Positions 1 to 9,530 are shown, counted from the first letter of the stretch. The stretch: DNA of 64,000 nucleotides from Ruegeria sp. HKCCD7303 (GCF_013111185.1 NZ_WVRE01000004.1:186001-250000), one strand, 5' to 3'. Notes: a model not told the origin generated them from the letters alone. Numbers and translations are program-made.

Positions 1-3000
1 CGGCAACCGTTGCCACGACCCCCGGCATTGGTGCGCCGACGTGATCGGGGTTGCCGGTTTCAGCCTTGGGCCGGGCCTGAGTGCTTGATGTGACCATCCG
101 GTTCGGTACCCGGATGACACGGGGTTGGCCGTTCAGTTCAAAGAACACGCGGACTTCGCCGTTTTCATCGGTCTCGCCAATCGCCTGACAGCGGATCTCC
201 AGCGTCTTGCCCGGGTCAATCTCGGCCGTGATCTCTTCGCTCGGCTCCATGCCGTAGAAGAAGGTGCGTGTAGGCAGAGTTCGGACAGGGCCATAGATCC
301 GATGACGTCCCATGTAGTCCAGGAACACCTTGGGATACATCAGGTAGCCGTTCAGGTCCTCGTCATCGACGTCTTTGCCTTCCAGCTGCTTGGACAGTTC
401 GGCGCGGGTGGCTTCCAGATCAACCGCAGGCACGTCCTTGCCGGGGCGTTCTGTGTTGGGGGCCTCGTCCTTCAGCACCTTCTTGATGATGGTGTCGGGG
501 AACCCACCCGGAGGCTGACCCAGATTGCCACGCATCATGTCCACGACCGAGTCGGGGAAGGCGACGTCAGTTGCCGGGTCCTCGACCTGTTCGCGGGTCA
601 TGTTTTGGCTGACCATCATCAGCGCCATGTCGCCAACAACCTTCGACGACGGCGTCACTTTCACGATGTCACCGAACATCTGGTTTACGTCGGCATACAT
701 CTGGGCGACCTCGTGCCAGCGCTCTTCCAGACCCAGGCTACGCGCCTGCGCCTTGAGGTTGGTGAACTGACCCCCGGGCATCTCGTGCAGATAGACCTCG
801 GACGCCGGGGCCTGCAGGCTGGATTCGAAGGCCGCATACTGACCGCGAACCGCTTCGAAGTAGTCGCTGATCTCGCGGATTGCCTTGATGTCCAGCCCGG
901 TGTCGCGGTCGGTGTGGCGCAGGGCCTCGACCACGGTGCCCAGCGTTGCCTGTGACGTGTTGCCCGAGAAGCTGTCCATCGCGCAGTCCACGGCGTCCAC
1001 ACCCGCATCGGACGCGGCCAGAATGGTCGCGCTGGCGATACCGGCGGTGTCATGGGTGTGGAAATGGATCGGCAGGCCGACCTCTTCTTTCAGCGCGCGG
1101 ATCAGGATCTTGGCCGAGGCTGGTTTCAACAGACCCGCCATGTCTTTCAGGCCAAGGATATGCGCACCTGCGTCGCGCAGCTCTTTCGCCATGCCGACAT
1201 AATACTTCAGGTCGTACTTGGCCCGATCCGGGTCAAGGATGTCGCCCGTGTAGCAAACCGTGCCTTCGCAGATCTTGCCGTTCTCGACGACAGCGTCCAT
1301 CGCCACACGCATGTTCTCAACCCAGTTCAGCGAGTCGAACACGCGGAAGACATCAATGTTCTTGGACGCCTGGCGTACGAATTCCTGCACCACGTTGTCG
1401 GGGTAGTTGGTGTAGCCGACCCCGTTTGCTCCACGCAGAAGCATCTGGGTCATCAGGTTCGGCATCGCTTCGCGCAGGTCGCGCAAACGCTGCCACGGGC
1501 ATTCCTGCAGGAACCGATAGGCGACGTCGAACGTTGCGCCGCCCCAACATTCTACACTGAACAACTGCGGCAGGTTGGCCGCATAAGTCGGAGCAACCTT
1601 GATCATGTCGATCGACCGCATCCGGGTCGCCAGCAGTGACTGATGCCCGTCGCGCATGGTGGTGTCGGTGATCAGCAGTTGACGCTGCGCCTTCATCCAG
1701 TCGGCCACAGCCTGCGGGCCCTTTTGCTCCAGCAGGTTGCGGGTGCCCATTTGTGGTTCGGCCTTTTGCGCGGGGGGTTTGGCCTCTTTCAAGTCGGCGC
1801 GCGGTTCGGGGCGATCCTTGGTCTCGGGGTGCCCGTTCACCGTAATGTCCGCGATATAGGTCAGAACCTTGGTGCCCCGGTCGCGGCGGCGCTTGAACGC
1901 GAACAGATCGGGTGTCGTGTCGATGAACTTGGTGGTGTATTCATTCGACAGGAAAGTTGGGTGTTTCAGCAGGTTGATGACAAAGTCGATATTGGTGCTG
2001 ACACCGCGAATGCGGAATTCACGCAGGGCGCGGTCCATGCGGGCAATTGCGGCCTCAGGCGTCGGGGCCTTGGCCGTCACCTTGGTCAGCAGCGAGTCGT
2101 AATACCGCGTGATCACCCCGCCCGCATAGGCGGTGCCGCCATCCAGACGAATGCCCATGCCGGTGGCCGAGCGATAGGCGGTGATGCGGCCATAGTCGGG
2201 GATGAAGTTGTTCTGTGGGTCTTCGGTCGTAATCCGGGTCTGCAGCGCATGGCCGTTCAGATGCACATCCGCCTGGCTGGCAGCGCCGGTGGCTTCGGCC
2301 AGGGTCTTGCCTTCAGCGATCAGAATCTGTGCTTGAACGATGTCGATACCGGTGACTTCCTCGGTGACAGTGTGTTCCACCTGCACGCGCGGGTTCACTT
2401 CGATGAAGTAGAACTTGCCGGTTTCCATATCCATCAGGAACTCGACAGTGCCCGCGCACTCATAGTTCACATGGGCGCAGATTTTACGCCCCAGTTCACA
2501 GATCTCAGCGCGCTGCTCTTCGGACAGGTATGGGGCAGGGGCGCGTTCGACCACCTTCTGGTTGCGGCGCTGGACCGAGCAGTCACGCTCATAAAGGTGA
2601 TAAATCTCACCATGCTTGTCGCCCAGTATCTGAACCTCGACGTGGCGGGCGCGGGTGATCATCTTTTCCAGATAGCCCTCACCATTGCCAAAGGCGGCTT
2701 CGGCCTCGCGACGGCCTTCCAGCACCTTTTCTTCCAATTCGTCCTCGGACTCAATCGGGCGCATACCCCGACCACCACCGCCCCAGCTGGCCTTGAGCAT
2801 CAGCGGATAACCGATCTCGGCGGCCTCGGCCCGGATCGCGTCCATGTCATCACCTAACACTTCGGTTGCGGGGATGACCGGAACGCCAGCCTCAATCGCC
2901 ACACGCCGCGCACTGGCTTTATCGCCCAGAGCGCGCATGGTTTCGGCTTTGGGGCCAATAAAGGTGATCCCGTTCTGCACACAGGCATCCACGAAATCCG

Positions 3001-3274
3001 GGTTCTCGGACAGCAGGCCATAGCCCGGATGGATCGCGTCCGCGCCACACTCCTTGGCCACGCGGATAATCTCGTCAATGCTCAGATATGCAGCAACCGG
3101 GCCCATGCCTTCGCCAATGCGATAGGCCTCATCGGCCTTGAAACGATGCAGGCCAAGCTTGTCCTCTTCGGCAAAGACAGCAACAGTGCGTTTGCCCATC
3201 TCGTTCGCTGCGCGCATAACGCGAATGGCAATCTCGCCGCGGTTGGCGATCAGGATCTTGGTGAAGTCTGTCAT
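1..3274 (-). CDS. pyc: Pyruvate carboxylase, 3' end cut by window edge
   Basis: This enzyme carboxylates pyruvate to oxaloacetate using biotin, ATP and bicarbonate, and replenishes the TCA cycle in the cytoplasm. The reverse-strand translation begins MTDFTKILIANRGEIAIRVM, the classic biotin carboxylase N-terminus. The ATP-grasp glycine-rich loop (KASWGGGGRGMR) follows, then the carboxyltransferase and PYC/OADA domains. About 1,091 codons are present, against roughly 1,146 in relatives. The frame runs off the left edge inside the biotinyl domain, just after GAPMPGVV, so the biotin-carrying lysine lies outside the window. The start at 3274 has a weak GGGA upstream. The gene is monocistronic as far as can be seen. 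Identity is very secure. Confidence 0.96.
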   Translation of the reverse strand, partial: MTDFTKILIANRGEIAIRVMRAANEMGKRTVAVFAEEDKLGLHRFKADEAYRIGEGMGPVAAYLSIDEIIRVAKECGADAIHPGYGLLSENPDFVDACVQNGITFIGPKAETMRALGDKASARRVAIEAGVPVIPATEVLGDDMDAIRAEAAEIGYPLMLKASWGGGGRGMRPIESEDELEEKVLEGRREAEAAFGNGEGYLEKMITRARHVEVQILGDKHGEIYHLYERDCSVQRRNQKVVERAPAPYLSEEQRAEICELGRKICAHVNYECAGTVEFLMDMETGKFYFIEVNPRVQVEHTVTEEVTGIDIVQAQILIAEGKTLAEATGAASQADVHLNGHALQTRITTEDPQNNFIPDYGRITAYRSATGMGIRLDGGTAYAGGVITRYYDSLLTKVTAKAPTPEAAIARMDRALREFRIRGVSTNIDFVINLLKHPTFLSNEYTTKFIDTTPDLFAFKRRRDRGTKVLTYIADITVNGHPETKDRPEPRADLKEAKPPAQKAEPQMGTRNLLEQKGPQAVADWMKAQRQLLITDTTMRDGHQSLLATRMRSIDMIKVAPTYAANLPQLFSVECWGGATFDVAYRFLQECPWQRLRDLREAMPNLMTQMLLRGANGVGYTNYPDNVVQEFVRQASKNIDVFRVFDSLNWVENMRVAMDAVVENGKICEGTVCYTGDILDPDRAKYDLKYYVGMAKELRDAGAHILGLKDMAGLLKPASAKILIRALKEEVGLPIHFHTHDTAGIASATILAASDAGVDAVDCAMDSFSGNTSQATLGTVVEALRHTDRDTGLDIKAIREISDYFEAVRGQYAAFESSLQAPASEVYLHEMPGGQFTNLKAQARSLGLEERWHEVAQMYADVNQMFGDIVKVTPSSKVVGDMALMMVSQNMTREQVEDPATDVAFPDSVVDMMRGNLGQPPGGFPDTIIKKVLKDEAPNTERPGKDVPAVDLEATRAELSKQLEGKDVDDEDLNGYLMYPKVFLDYMGRHRIYGPVRTLPTRTFFYGMEPSEEITAEIDPGKTLEIRCQAIGETDENGEVRVFFELNGQPRVIRVPNRMVTSSTQARPKAETGNPDHVGAPMPGVVATVA

Positions 3275-3435
3275 ATTAAGTCCCGGTCTTTATGTGTTTG
3301 GGCGTGTTATTGGGCGAACAATACGCGCAGGTATATCCGTTCTTCTGGGTAGAACCGGCATGTTACCGCTCGCAAACGCCCTTTGGCCGCTGTAGCCTTA
3401 TACGCATGCCGCGCTGCAGCATCAAATTATTAACA

Positions 3436-4563
3436 TCATCTCTCAATTTGAGACAGTGCCGCCAGACCCATCTGACCCATATTTGCGTGCAGATCCTGTC
3501 TCAGAACATCGATGACATGCGCGGGGCCGCAAGGGCCAAGTGCCGCCAACCCGTACAAAAAAGCGCGCCCAAGCATGACAAAATCGGCGCCTAGGGAAAG
3601 CGCGCGCAGTACATCCAGGCCACTTTCGATACCGCTGTCAAATATTAGCGGTAAATTGGTGGCGTCGCGAATAGCTGGAAGAGCTTCAATGCTGGCCGGG
3701 GCTGCGTCAAATTGGCGACCTCCGTGATTCGAGACCCACAGGGCGTCCACACCCACCCGTTCCAGTCTGTCAGAATCTTCGGGACGCAAGATGCCTTTGA
3801 CCACAAAGCCTCCGTCCCAATGATCGCGCAGCCACGATACATAGTCCAACCCCGGTGATGTCCTCAACAGGTACCCAATATGGGCCGTCGGCGGCAGATC
3901 GCCCGGATCTTCGATATACTTGTCCAGAGTGCGCATATGCGGCACGCCATTGCGCAGCATACCCATGGCCCAAGCGGGCTTTGTCGCAATCTGTGCCAGC
4001 AAACGCGGCGTCAGCTTTGGTGGCTGCCTCAGGCCCGAGCGGGTTTGTCGTTCCCTGCGTGAGGCTACTGGGACATCCACAGTCAGCACAAGGGTTCGAA
4101 ACCCGGCCTGATGCGCCCGACCCAACATATCCTTGCGAATGTCTGGGTCGCGCGGCGGGTAAAGCTGAAACCAGGCGTTTGGTCCCAGGTGTGGTGCCAG
4201 GTCCTCAGGGCTTTGGCTGGCCACGGTGGACAGCGCATATGGAATCCCTTCCTCCGCGGCTGCCTGAGCCAACAGGCGTTCCGCGTCGGGCCAGACCAAC
4301 CCGGACATCCCGATCGGCGCTATTCCAAAGGGCAAAGGGTAATCACGGCCCAGTAAGGTTCTCGACGTATCAAATTCCAGTTCGCCGTGCAGGATCGAGG
4401 GCGAAAGGCGGACGTCATCCAGCGCCTTTCGATTTCGTATCAGAGTCGTTTCTGCCCCTGTACCGCTTTCGATATATTCCCATACGAAATGCGGCAGGCG
4501 GCGGCGCGCGTGACGTTTCAAATCCGGTATGCCGGGAAAGGTGCTGTGCAGGTCCATGCACAT
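3436..4563 (-). CDS. FMN-dependent alpha-hydroxy-acid oxidase / L-lactate dehydrogenase (LldD-like)
   Basis: A 375-residue member of the FMN alpha-hydroxy-acid dehydrogenase family, which oxidises 2-hydroxy acids such as L-lactate to 2-keto acids. Visible family features are the N-terminal RLPHFVWEYIESG segment (about 22-34), the LYPPRD loop near 134, the TVDVPV strand near 161, and the active-site motif SNHGGRQ at 278-284 with catalytic His280. The length is normal. The first ATG (4563) and a second ATG two codons in are both usable, and the ribosome site is poor for each. It lies about 160 bp downstream of the pyc start on the same strand, so its product could feed pyruvate to Pyc, but the link is inferred. 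Substrate cannot be read from sequence. Confidence 0.9.
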   Translation of the reverse strand: MCMDLHSTFPGIPDLKRHARRRLPHFVWEYIESGTGAETTLIRNRKALDDVRLSPSILHGELEFDTSRTLLGRDYPLPFGIAPIGMSGLVWPDAERLLAQAAAEEGIPYALSTVASQSPEDLAPHLGPNAWFQLYPPRDPDIRKDMLGRAHQAGFRTLVLTVDVPVASRRERQTRSGLRQPPKLTPRLLAQIATKPAWAMGMLRNGVPHMRTLDKYIEDPGDLPPTAHIGYLLRTSPGLDYVSWLRDHWDGGFVVKGILRPEDSDRLERVGVDALWVSNHGGRQFDAAPASIEALPAIRDATNLPLIFDSGIESGLDVLRALSLGADFVMLGRAFLYGLAALGPCGPAHVIDVLRQDLHANMGQMGLAALSQIER

Positions 4564-4596
4564 TGATCCGACCCGCTGCGTGATTCGGCAAGGGTA

Positions 4597-6372
4597 TTAG
4601 GCCGCGTCCGGGTGGGTCTGCTTGCCTTTGGCGAGGGGTCGCTTGACCTGATTCTGGGTTTCGCTGGCTACCTCAACCTGGTTGCGCCCTTTGTCGTTGG
4701 CCGCATAAAGCGCATCGTCGGCCGCGCGCATCAGATCCTGTGGCATGGTTCCGTGCTTCGGGTAATGCGCCACCCCGACCGAGATGGTGATGCGGGGCAA
4801 GGCCTTTTCGCCATAGCGGACGGTGACGGCTTCGACTGCCTGTCTCAGCTGCTCTGCGCGGGTCACAGCGTCTTCGGGGGTGTTGTCGGGTAGGATCAAC
4901 ATAAATTCTTCACCGCCGATGCGGCAGGCCACCTCGTCGCGGTCGCAGCCCTGTTCCAGCGCGGCCCCAACCGCACGCAAGACCATGTCACCTGCGTCGT
5001 GCCCATGCGTGTCGTTGAACTTTTTGAAATGATCCACGTCCACGGCGATCAGACTCAGCGCCGCTCCGGTCTTTTGGCTGCGGCTGATCGACTTGCGTAG
5101 CGTTTCCGTCAAGTGACGACGATTGAATAGGCCAGTCAGAGGGTCGCGTACCGATTGGTCATGCAATTGATCGCGCATTCTGACGTTGGCAATGGCCATG
5201 CTGATCTGCTCGGCGCACAGCTGCGCGAGTTTACGACTTTTGTGAAAACATGCGTCACGCCCGGCAAGCGCCCTAAGATGCAGCAGGCCGACGGTTTCGC
5301 CATGCGCGAGGATGGGAAAACAGAAATAGGGTCGCCCATCATGCGGTTCGGCGTGTTCACAGACAAAGTCGATCTCGGATGCGCCGAATTCATAGGTGCG
5401 TCCACGCCGCAATCCCCAGCAGCCTTCGGGGTGAATATGCGACTTGTGCGTGCCGCCATTCCAGCTGGCGCAACCGTCCAGAACATCGCGAGAGTTGGAA
5501 TAGACATAAACGCTGCCCTCCGCCTCGGGCAGGATGTGGGTCATGAAGCGTGACACCATATCGAACAGCTCATCCAGCGATCGACTGGATTGCAGCCATT
5601 CATTCAACTCACCCAGCAAGCGTACTTCGCGGGCCAAGCGCAGCTGTTCGTCCATCAATTCCCGCTCTTTCACGGCTCGTTTGCGAAGGTCGCGCACTTG
5701 ACGCAGGTTGGTGCGGTGGACAATCAGGATCACAGTTGTCAGGGCCAGCAACGCCACTCCGCTGAGGATAGCCAGAGACAAGCGCACCCGAGTGATGAAC
5801 AGATTCCTTAGGTCCGAGATGTCCGAATAGAATTCGATTGCCCCCAGAAACGTCGCATCTTTGATAATCGGTGTATAGACCTCGGCGACATGACGGCTGT
5901 TCAGCCCCTTATTCCCGCGGGGATCGGGGTCAAAGGAGTCAATTTCCGTGATAGGTTTCTCTTCGTGTTTGTAATAAAGGCCGCCGGCGGCAACGACAGA
6001 CTTAAAGTAAGGTTTTGTGTTCACCGAGCCAACGTCACTGCTGCGGGTCGACCAAAATACGTTGCCTGATGCATCGAACAGTTTGAACCGGTAGATGTCC
6101 GAGGTTTCTGGCAACAGATTCAGAAAATCCTGGTCATGCGGGCTGAGCGAATGATCGCGGAATGTCGCCTCCAGACTGCTTAAATTGCTTTCGACCTGAC
6201 GGCTCAGCCGCACGGCGCTTTTGCGCAGGTCTGCTTCCAGCATGCGATCCACCACCGGTGCCGGGACCGCGTAGATGCCCCAACCGGCTGCTACCGTCAG
6301 AACGACCAGCATCAGGCCCGCACCCACCATTTTCAAACGCGATGATCCTGTCGTCGGATTCGTCTGTTCCAT
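4597..6372 (-). CDS. Membrane-bound diguanylate cyclase: periplasmic sensor, GAF and GGDEF domains
   Basis: The protein makes cyclic di-GMP from two GTP. I start it at ATG 6372 (591 residues), just before the first membrane helix, with GGGAG upstream; the open frame reaches back to 6513. Order: transmembrane helix at about 15-34, periplasmic sensor region at about 35-197, second helix at about 198-219, a charged linker, a GAF domain at about 263-398, and GGDEF at about 405-573. The active site reads GGEEF at 486-490, a competent variant. The RxxD inhibitory site expected just before it reads D-R-D-E, so product inhibition is probably absent. The C-terminus has a short basic tail. The ligand is unknown, and the gene stands alone, divergent from uvrD. 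Confidence 0.9.
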   Translation of the reverse strand: MEQTNPTTGSSRLKMVGAGLMLVVLTVAAGWGIYAVPAPVVDRMLEADLRKSAVRLSRQVESNLSSLEATFRDHSLSPHDQDFLNLLPETSDIYRFKLFDASGNVFWSTRSSDVGSVNTKPYFKSVVAAGGLYYKHEEKPITEIDSFDPDPRGNKGLNSRHVAEVYTPIIKDATFLGAIEFYSDISDLRNLFITRVRLSLAILSGVALLALTTVILIVHRTNLRQVRDLRKRAVKERELMDEQLRLAREVRLLGELNEWLQSSRSLDELFDMVSRFMTHILPEAEGSVYVYSNSRDVLDGCASWNGGTHKSHIHPEGCWGLRRGRTYEFGASEIDFVCEHAEPHDGRPYFCFPILAHGETVGLLHLRALAGRDACFHKSRKLAQLCAEQISMAIANVRMRDQLHDQSVRDPLTGLFNRRHLTETLRKSISRSQKTGAALSLIAVDVDHFKKFNDTHGHDAGDMVLRAVGAALEQGCDRDEVACRIGGEEFMLILPDNTPEDAVTRAEQLRQAVEAVTVRYGEKALPRITISVGVAHYPKHGTMPQDLMRAADDALYAANDKGRNQVEVASETQNQVKRPLAKGKQTHPDAA

Positions 6373-6552
6373 CTTTCCCGCTCCCACAGCAATGGGATCA
6401 GCATCCGGCCCTGAGTTTGACAGTGGGTTAACTTTTGAGCGGCGATGGTCGTTTCTTTGTTTCGAATTAATGCAAAAAGAAGTGTTAAAAGCCTGTGAAC
6501 AAGCCGTGAACAAACTCTTTCCCTTCGGGCTGATCCAGCGTAGTTTGGATCC

Positions 6553-8955
6553 ATGAGCAGTTTTGACGAAATGGACGCCTTCGAGGGCGCATCGCTGTCG
6601 GCGCGGGCTATGGCTCGGTTTTCAGAGCCGAAAGGCGAGTACAAGAAGGGTCTTAACCCTGCACAGGGAGATGCGGTCGAAAAAGTCGACGGCCCCCTTT
6701 TGATATTGGCCGGTGCGGGTACAGGAAAAACAAGGACGTTGATGGCACGTGTTGCGCATCTGATAGAGCAACACGGGGTCAGGGCGAACGAAATTTTAGC
6801 AGTGACCTTCACCAACAAGGCCGCGAAAGAGATGCAAGTTCGTTTGGAGAATACTCCTTATTCGGTCCAAGAACCTGTGCGTTGGCTTGGTACTTTTCAT
6901 TCAATTAGCGCTAAATTGCTTCGACGTCACGCAGAGTTGGTCGATCTTAAATCAAACTTCACTATTTTGGATGCGGACGACCAACTGCGGCTTATAAAGC
7001 AGTTGCTGAAAGTGAATAACATTGATGAGAAGCGTTGGCCGCCGCGGCACTTGCTGGGGATTATTGACGATTGGAAGAACCGCGCGCTGACACCGGACAA
7101 GGTGCCTTCTGCCGATGCTGGGGCCTACAACAACAAGGGTATCGAGCTTTACGCTCAGTACCAGACGCGCCTGCGAGAGTTGAATGCGGTAGATTTCGGC
7201 GACCTTCTGCTGCATATGGTCACGATCTTCCAAACCCATCCGGACGTTTTGGAGCAATACCAACGCTGGTTCCGCTACATTCTGGTGGACGAGTATCAGG
7301 ATACCAACGTCGCCCAATACCTTTGGCTGCGATTGCTGGCCGGTGGGCACAAAAATATATGTTGTGTGGGGGACGACGATCAGTCGATTTACGGCTGGCG
7401 CGGGGCCGAAGTGGGCAACATCTTGCGGTTCGAAAAGGATTTCCCGGGCGCTTATGTGGTGCGGCTGGAGCAGAACTACCGCTCGACCCCGCATATTCTA
7501 GCAGCTGCATCGAACGTCATTCGAGGCAACGAAAACCGGCTGGGCAAAGAGCTCTGGACCGATGCTGAGGAAGGTCACAAGGTCAACCTGATCGGCCATT
7601 GGGATGGCGAGGAAGAGGCCCGCTGGATTGGCGAGGAAATCGACGCAATGCAAGGCGGTACGCGCGGTATCCGCCCGGTGAACCTGGATGAAATCTCCAT
7701 CCTCGTCCGCGCCTCGCACCAGATGCGCGCGTTCGAAGACCGCTTCCTGACCATTGGTCTGCCTTACAAAGTGATCGGCGGCCCGCGATTCTATGAACGG
7801 ATGGAGATTCGCGATGCCATGGCCTATTTCCGGCTGGTGATCAGCCCCGAAGACGATCTGGCCTTTGAGCGTATAGTGAACACTCCAAAACGCGGCCTTG
7901 GCGACAAGGCGCAGCTGACCATTCAGATGACTGCACGTGAAAACGGTGTTTCTCTGGTTGATGGGGCACGGATCGCCGTCGACAATGGGCTGATCAAGGG
8001 GAAGGGTGGCAAAGCCCTGCGCGAGTTGATTGATGGGCTGGCGCGGTGGAACGCGATGACGCGCGGCCCGCGGATCGAGGTAGACGACGACTCGGTGATT
8101 GATGACGGATCACCCCTGCGGTTCGGTGCGCCCGAGCATACGCATATCGAACTGGCCCAGATCATCCTCGACGAATCCGGCTACACTGCTCATTGGCAGA
8201 ACGACAAGACCCCTGAAGCGCCGGGGCGTTTGGAAAACCTTAAGGAACTGGTCAACCAACTGGACAATTTCGAAAACCTTCAGGGGTTTTTGGAACACGT
8301 CAGCCTTGTCATAGACAACGAACAGGATTCGGATGGGGCCAAGGTGTCGATCATGACTCTACATGCAGCCAAGGGGCTCGAGTTTCCGGTTGTTTTCCTG
8401 CCAGGATGGGAGGACGGGTTGTTCCCCTCGCAGCGGTCGATGGACGAATCCGGGCTCAAGGGGCTCGAGGAAGAGCGTCGCCTGGCCTATGTCGGCATCA
8501 CCCGCGCGGAAGAGGTTTGTACGATTTCCTTTGCCGCCAACCGGCGGGTTTTTGGGCAATGGCAGAACTCCATGCCTTCGCGTTTCATCGACGAATTGCC
8601 GGGAGAGCATGTAGAGGTTCTGACTCCTCCCGGCCTCTATGGCGGCGGGCACCAGACAGCGGGAATCGAATCCCGCGCAGCCGAAGCCAATGTCTATAAC
8701 TCACCGGGCTGGAAACGGATGCAAGCGCGGCAGGGGCAATATGGCACGTCACAACCCCGCGAAAGTCGGAACACGGTGATCGACGCCACCGCTTTGGCCA
8801 GCTTCACGCTGGGTGAACGCGTTTTCCACCAGAAGTTCGGCTATGGCGCGGTCATCGGTATCGAGGGCGACAAGGTCGAGGTCGATTTCGATAAGGCGGG
8901 CACCAAGAAAGTGGTGTCACGATTCCTGACCAACAAAGATGACGTTCCGTTCTAA
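6553..8955 (+). CDS. uvrD: UvrD/PcrA-type ATP-dependent DNA helicase
   Basis: A superfamily 1A 3'-5' helicase that acts in nucleotide excision and mismatch repair. The 800-residue protein has the Q-motif near 34-42, Walker A AGAGTGKT at 53-60, Walker B LVDEYQDTN, GDDDQSIYGWRG, the LHAAKGLEF motif V and AYVGITRAEE motif VI. The C-terminal 45 residues (LGERVFHQKFGYGAV...) look like the PcrA/UvrD Tudor-like domain that contacts RNA polymerase. Residues 1-30 precede the conserved core and are variable. Roughly the first 150 codons are noticeably less GC-rich than the rest. The gene is divergent from the diguanylate cyclase and convergent with the DUF1330 gene, 4 bp apart. Confidence 0.95.
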   Translation: MSSFDEMDAFEGASLSARAMARFSEPKGEYKKGLNPAQGDAVEKVDGPLLILAGAGTGKTRTLMARVAHLIEQHGVRANEILAVTFTNKAAKEMQVRLENTPYSVQEPVRWLGTFHSISAKLLRRHAELVDLKSNFTILDADDQLRLIKQLLKVNNIDEKRWPPRHLLGIIDDWKNRALTPDKVPSADAGAYNNKGIELYAQYQTRLRELNAVDFGDLLLHMVTIFQTHPDVLEQYQRWFRYILVDEYQDTNVAQYLWLRLLAGGHKNICCVGDDDQSIYGWRGAEVGNILRFEKDFPGAYVVRLEQNYRSTPHILAAASNVIRGNENRLGKELWTDAEEGHKVNLIGHWDGEEEARWIGEEIDAMQGGTRGIRPVNLDEISILVRASHQMRAFEDRFLTIGLPYKVIGGPRFYERMEIRDAMAYFRLVISPEDDLAFERIVNTPKRGLGDKAQLTIQMTARENGVSLVDGARIAVDNGLIKGKGGKALRELIDGLARWNAMTRGPRIEVDDDSVIDDGSPLRFGAPEHTHIELAQIILDESGYTAHWQNDKTPEAPGRLENLKELVNQLDNFENLQGFLEHVSLVIDNEQDSDGAKVSIMTLHAAKGLEFPVVFLPGWEDGLFPSQRSMDESGLKGLEEERRLAYVGITRAEEVCTISFAANRRVFGQWQNSMPSRFIDELPGEHVEVLTPPGLYGGGHQTAGIESRAAEANVYNSPGWKRMQARQGQYGTSQPRESRNTVIDATALASFTLGERVFHQKFGYGAVIGIEGDKVEVDFDKAGTKKVVSRFLTNKDDVPF

Positions 8956-8959
8956 GGCA

Positions 8960-9250
8960 TCATAATCCTTCAACAAGAACCAGATTGGTCGATGCCGTGG
9001 CCTGTCGGATCGTTGCCAGTGCGATGTAGTCGGGGTCATCTTTCCAGGCTTTCGCTGCGGCAAGGTCCGGAAACTCCATCAGCACAATTCCACCTTCCGG
9101 CCAATCGCCTTCGATACGTTCGACCGGTTTGGAAGAAACGGTGAGCAAACGGCCGCCATGGCGATCAAAGATCGGCATGAAGCCCGCCAGATACTCCTGA
9201 TACCCATCCGGGTCGTGGATGTCGATCTGCGCGATGAAATAGGCGGCCAT
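8960..9250 (-). CDS. DUF1330 family protein
   Basis: A 96-residue protein beginning MAAYFIAQIDIHDPDGYQEY, with the family signatures GGRLL near 32 and a W-x-x-D-P-x-Y segment (WKDDPDYIALA) near 69. These match DUF1330, a dimeric alpha/beta-barrel (ferredoxin-like) fold. The biochemical role of the family is not settled. A strong ribosome site, GGAGG, lies 5 bases before ATG 9250. The gene lies downstream of the CcsR-like RNA array on the same strand, about 50 bp beyond its T-run, so it is probably transcribed separately. Its 3' end nearly touches uvrD. Confidence 0.85.
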   Translation of the reverse strand: MAAYFIAQIDIHDPDGYQEYLAGFMPIFDRHGGRLLTVSSKPVERIEGDWPEGGIVLMEFPDLAAAKAWKDDPDYIALATIRQATASTNLVLVEGL

Positions 9251-9298
9251 GGCGTCCTCCGGATCCGAAATCAGAGGGCCATCTTACACCAGTGTCAG

Positions 9299-9344
9299 AA
9301 AAACAAAAAACGGCGGTTCCCAGGGAGGAGGAGGGAACCGCCGT
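9299..9344 (-). terminator. Rho-independent terminator of the ccaF1/CcsR-like transcript
   Basis: An 11-12 bp perfect stem (9310-9321 with 9333-9344) with an 11-base loop carrying the CCUCCUCCC motif is followed on the minus strand by six T, a G and five more T. This is the only hairpin of the six with a T-run, so the array probably ends here. Confidence 0.75.
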
Positions 9345-9383
9345 CTTGTCAACATCAGAGCAGGGAGGAGGAGAGCCCTGATG
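9299..9383 (-). ncRNA. CcsR-like sRNA unit 3 (two CCUCCUCCC hairpins, last one terminator-like)
   Basis: Read on the minus strand, hairpin one pairs 9375-9383 with 9353-9361 and hairpin two pairs 9333-9343 with 9311-9321 (11 perfect GC-rich pairs). Each loop shows UCCUCCUCCCU. A T-rich run (TTTTTTGTTTTTC, 9310 down to 9298) follows the second hairpin, as in an intrinsic terminator. In hairpin one, the only imperfect pair is A-C on the plus strand but G-U on the minus strand, which supports minus-strand transcription. The architecture is that of Rhodobacter sphaeroides CcsR RNAs: two stem-loops per RNA, each exposing the anti-Shine-Dalgarno-like motif, Hfq-bound and stress-induced. Exact processed ends are inferred. 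Confidence 0.8.
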
Positions 9384-9419
9384 TATACGAACCCGGGTTT
9401 GAGCCCGGTATGGGTAAGA

Positions 9420-9495
9420 CGCGGCGACGTCAGGGAGGAGGACGACGTCGCCGCGCGCTTTCAACATCAAGGCAGGGAGGAGGAGAGCCTCGATG
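9420..9495 (-). ncRNA. CcsR-like sRNA unit 2 (two CCUCCUCCC hairpins)
   Basis: On the minus strand the first stem pairs 9487-9495 with 9465-9473 and the second pairs 9444-9455 with 9420-9431 (12 perfect pairs, GCGGCGACGTC type). Both loops carry the complement of AGGGAGGAGGA. The first stem's single mismatch (plus-strand A-C) becomes a G-U pair on the minus strand. There is no T-run after the second stem, so this unit is likely released by RNase processing of a polycistronic precursor, as known for R. sphaeroides CcsR. A short CCGGG/CCCGG stem sits in the spacer to unit 3. Confidence 0.78.
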
Positions 9496-9530
9496 TATCA
9501 CGTTCCGGCATCTTGAGGCCGGTATAGGGT

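Noticed and set aside
1643..2857. Long plus-strand frames opposite pyc
   Set aside because: They are mirror frames produced by GC-rich codons of pyc; the minus-strand protein is unmistakable.
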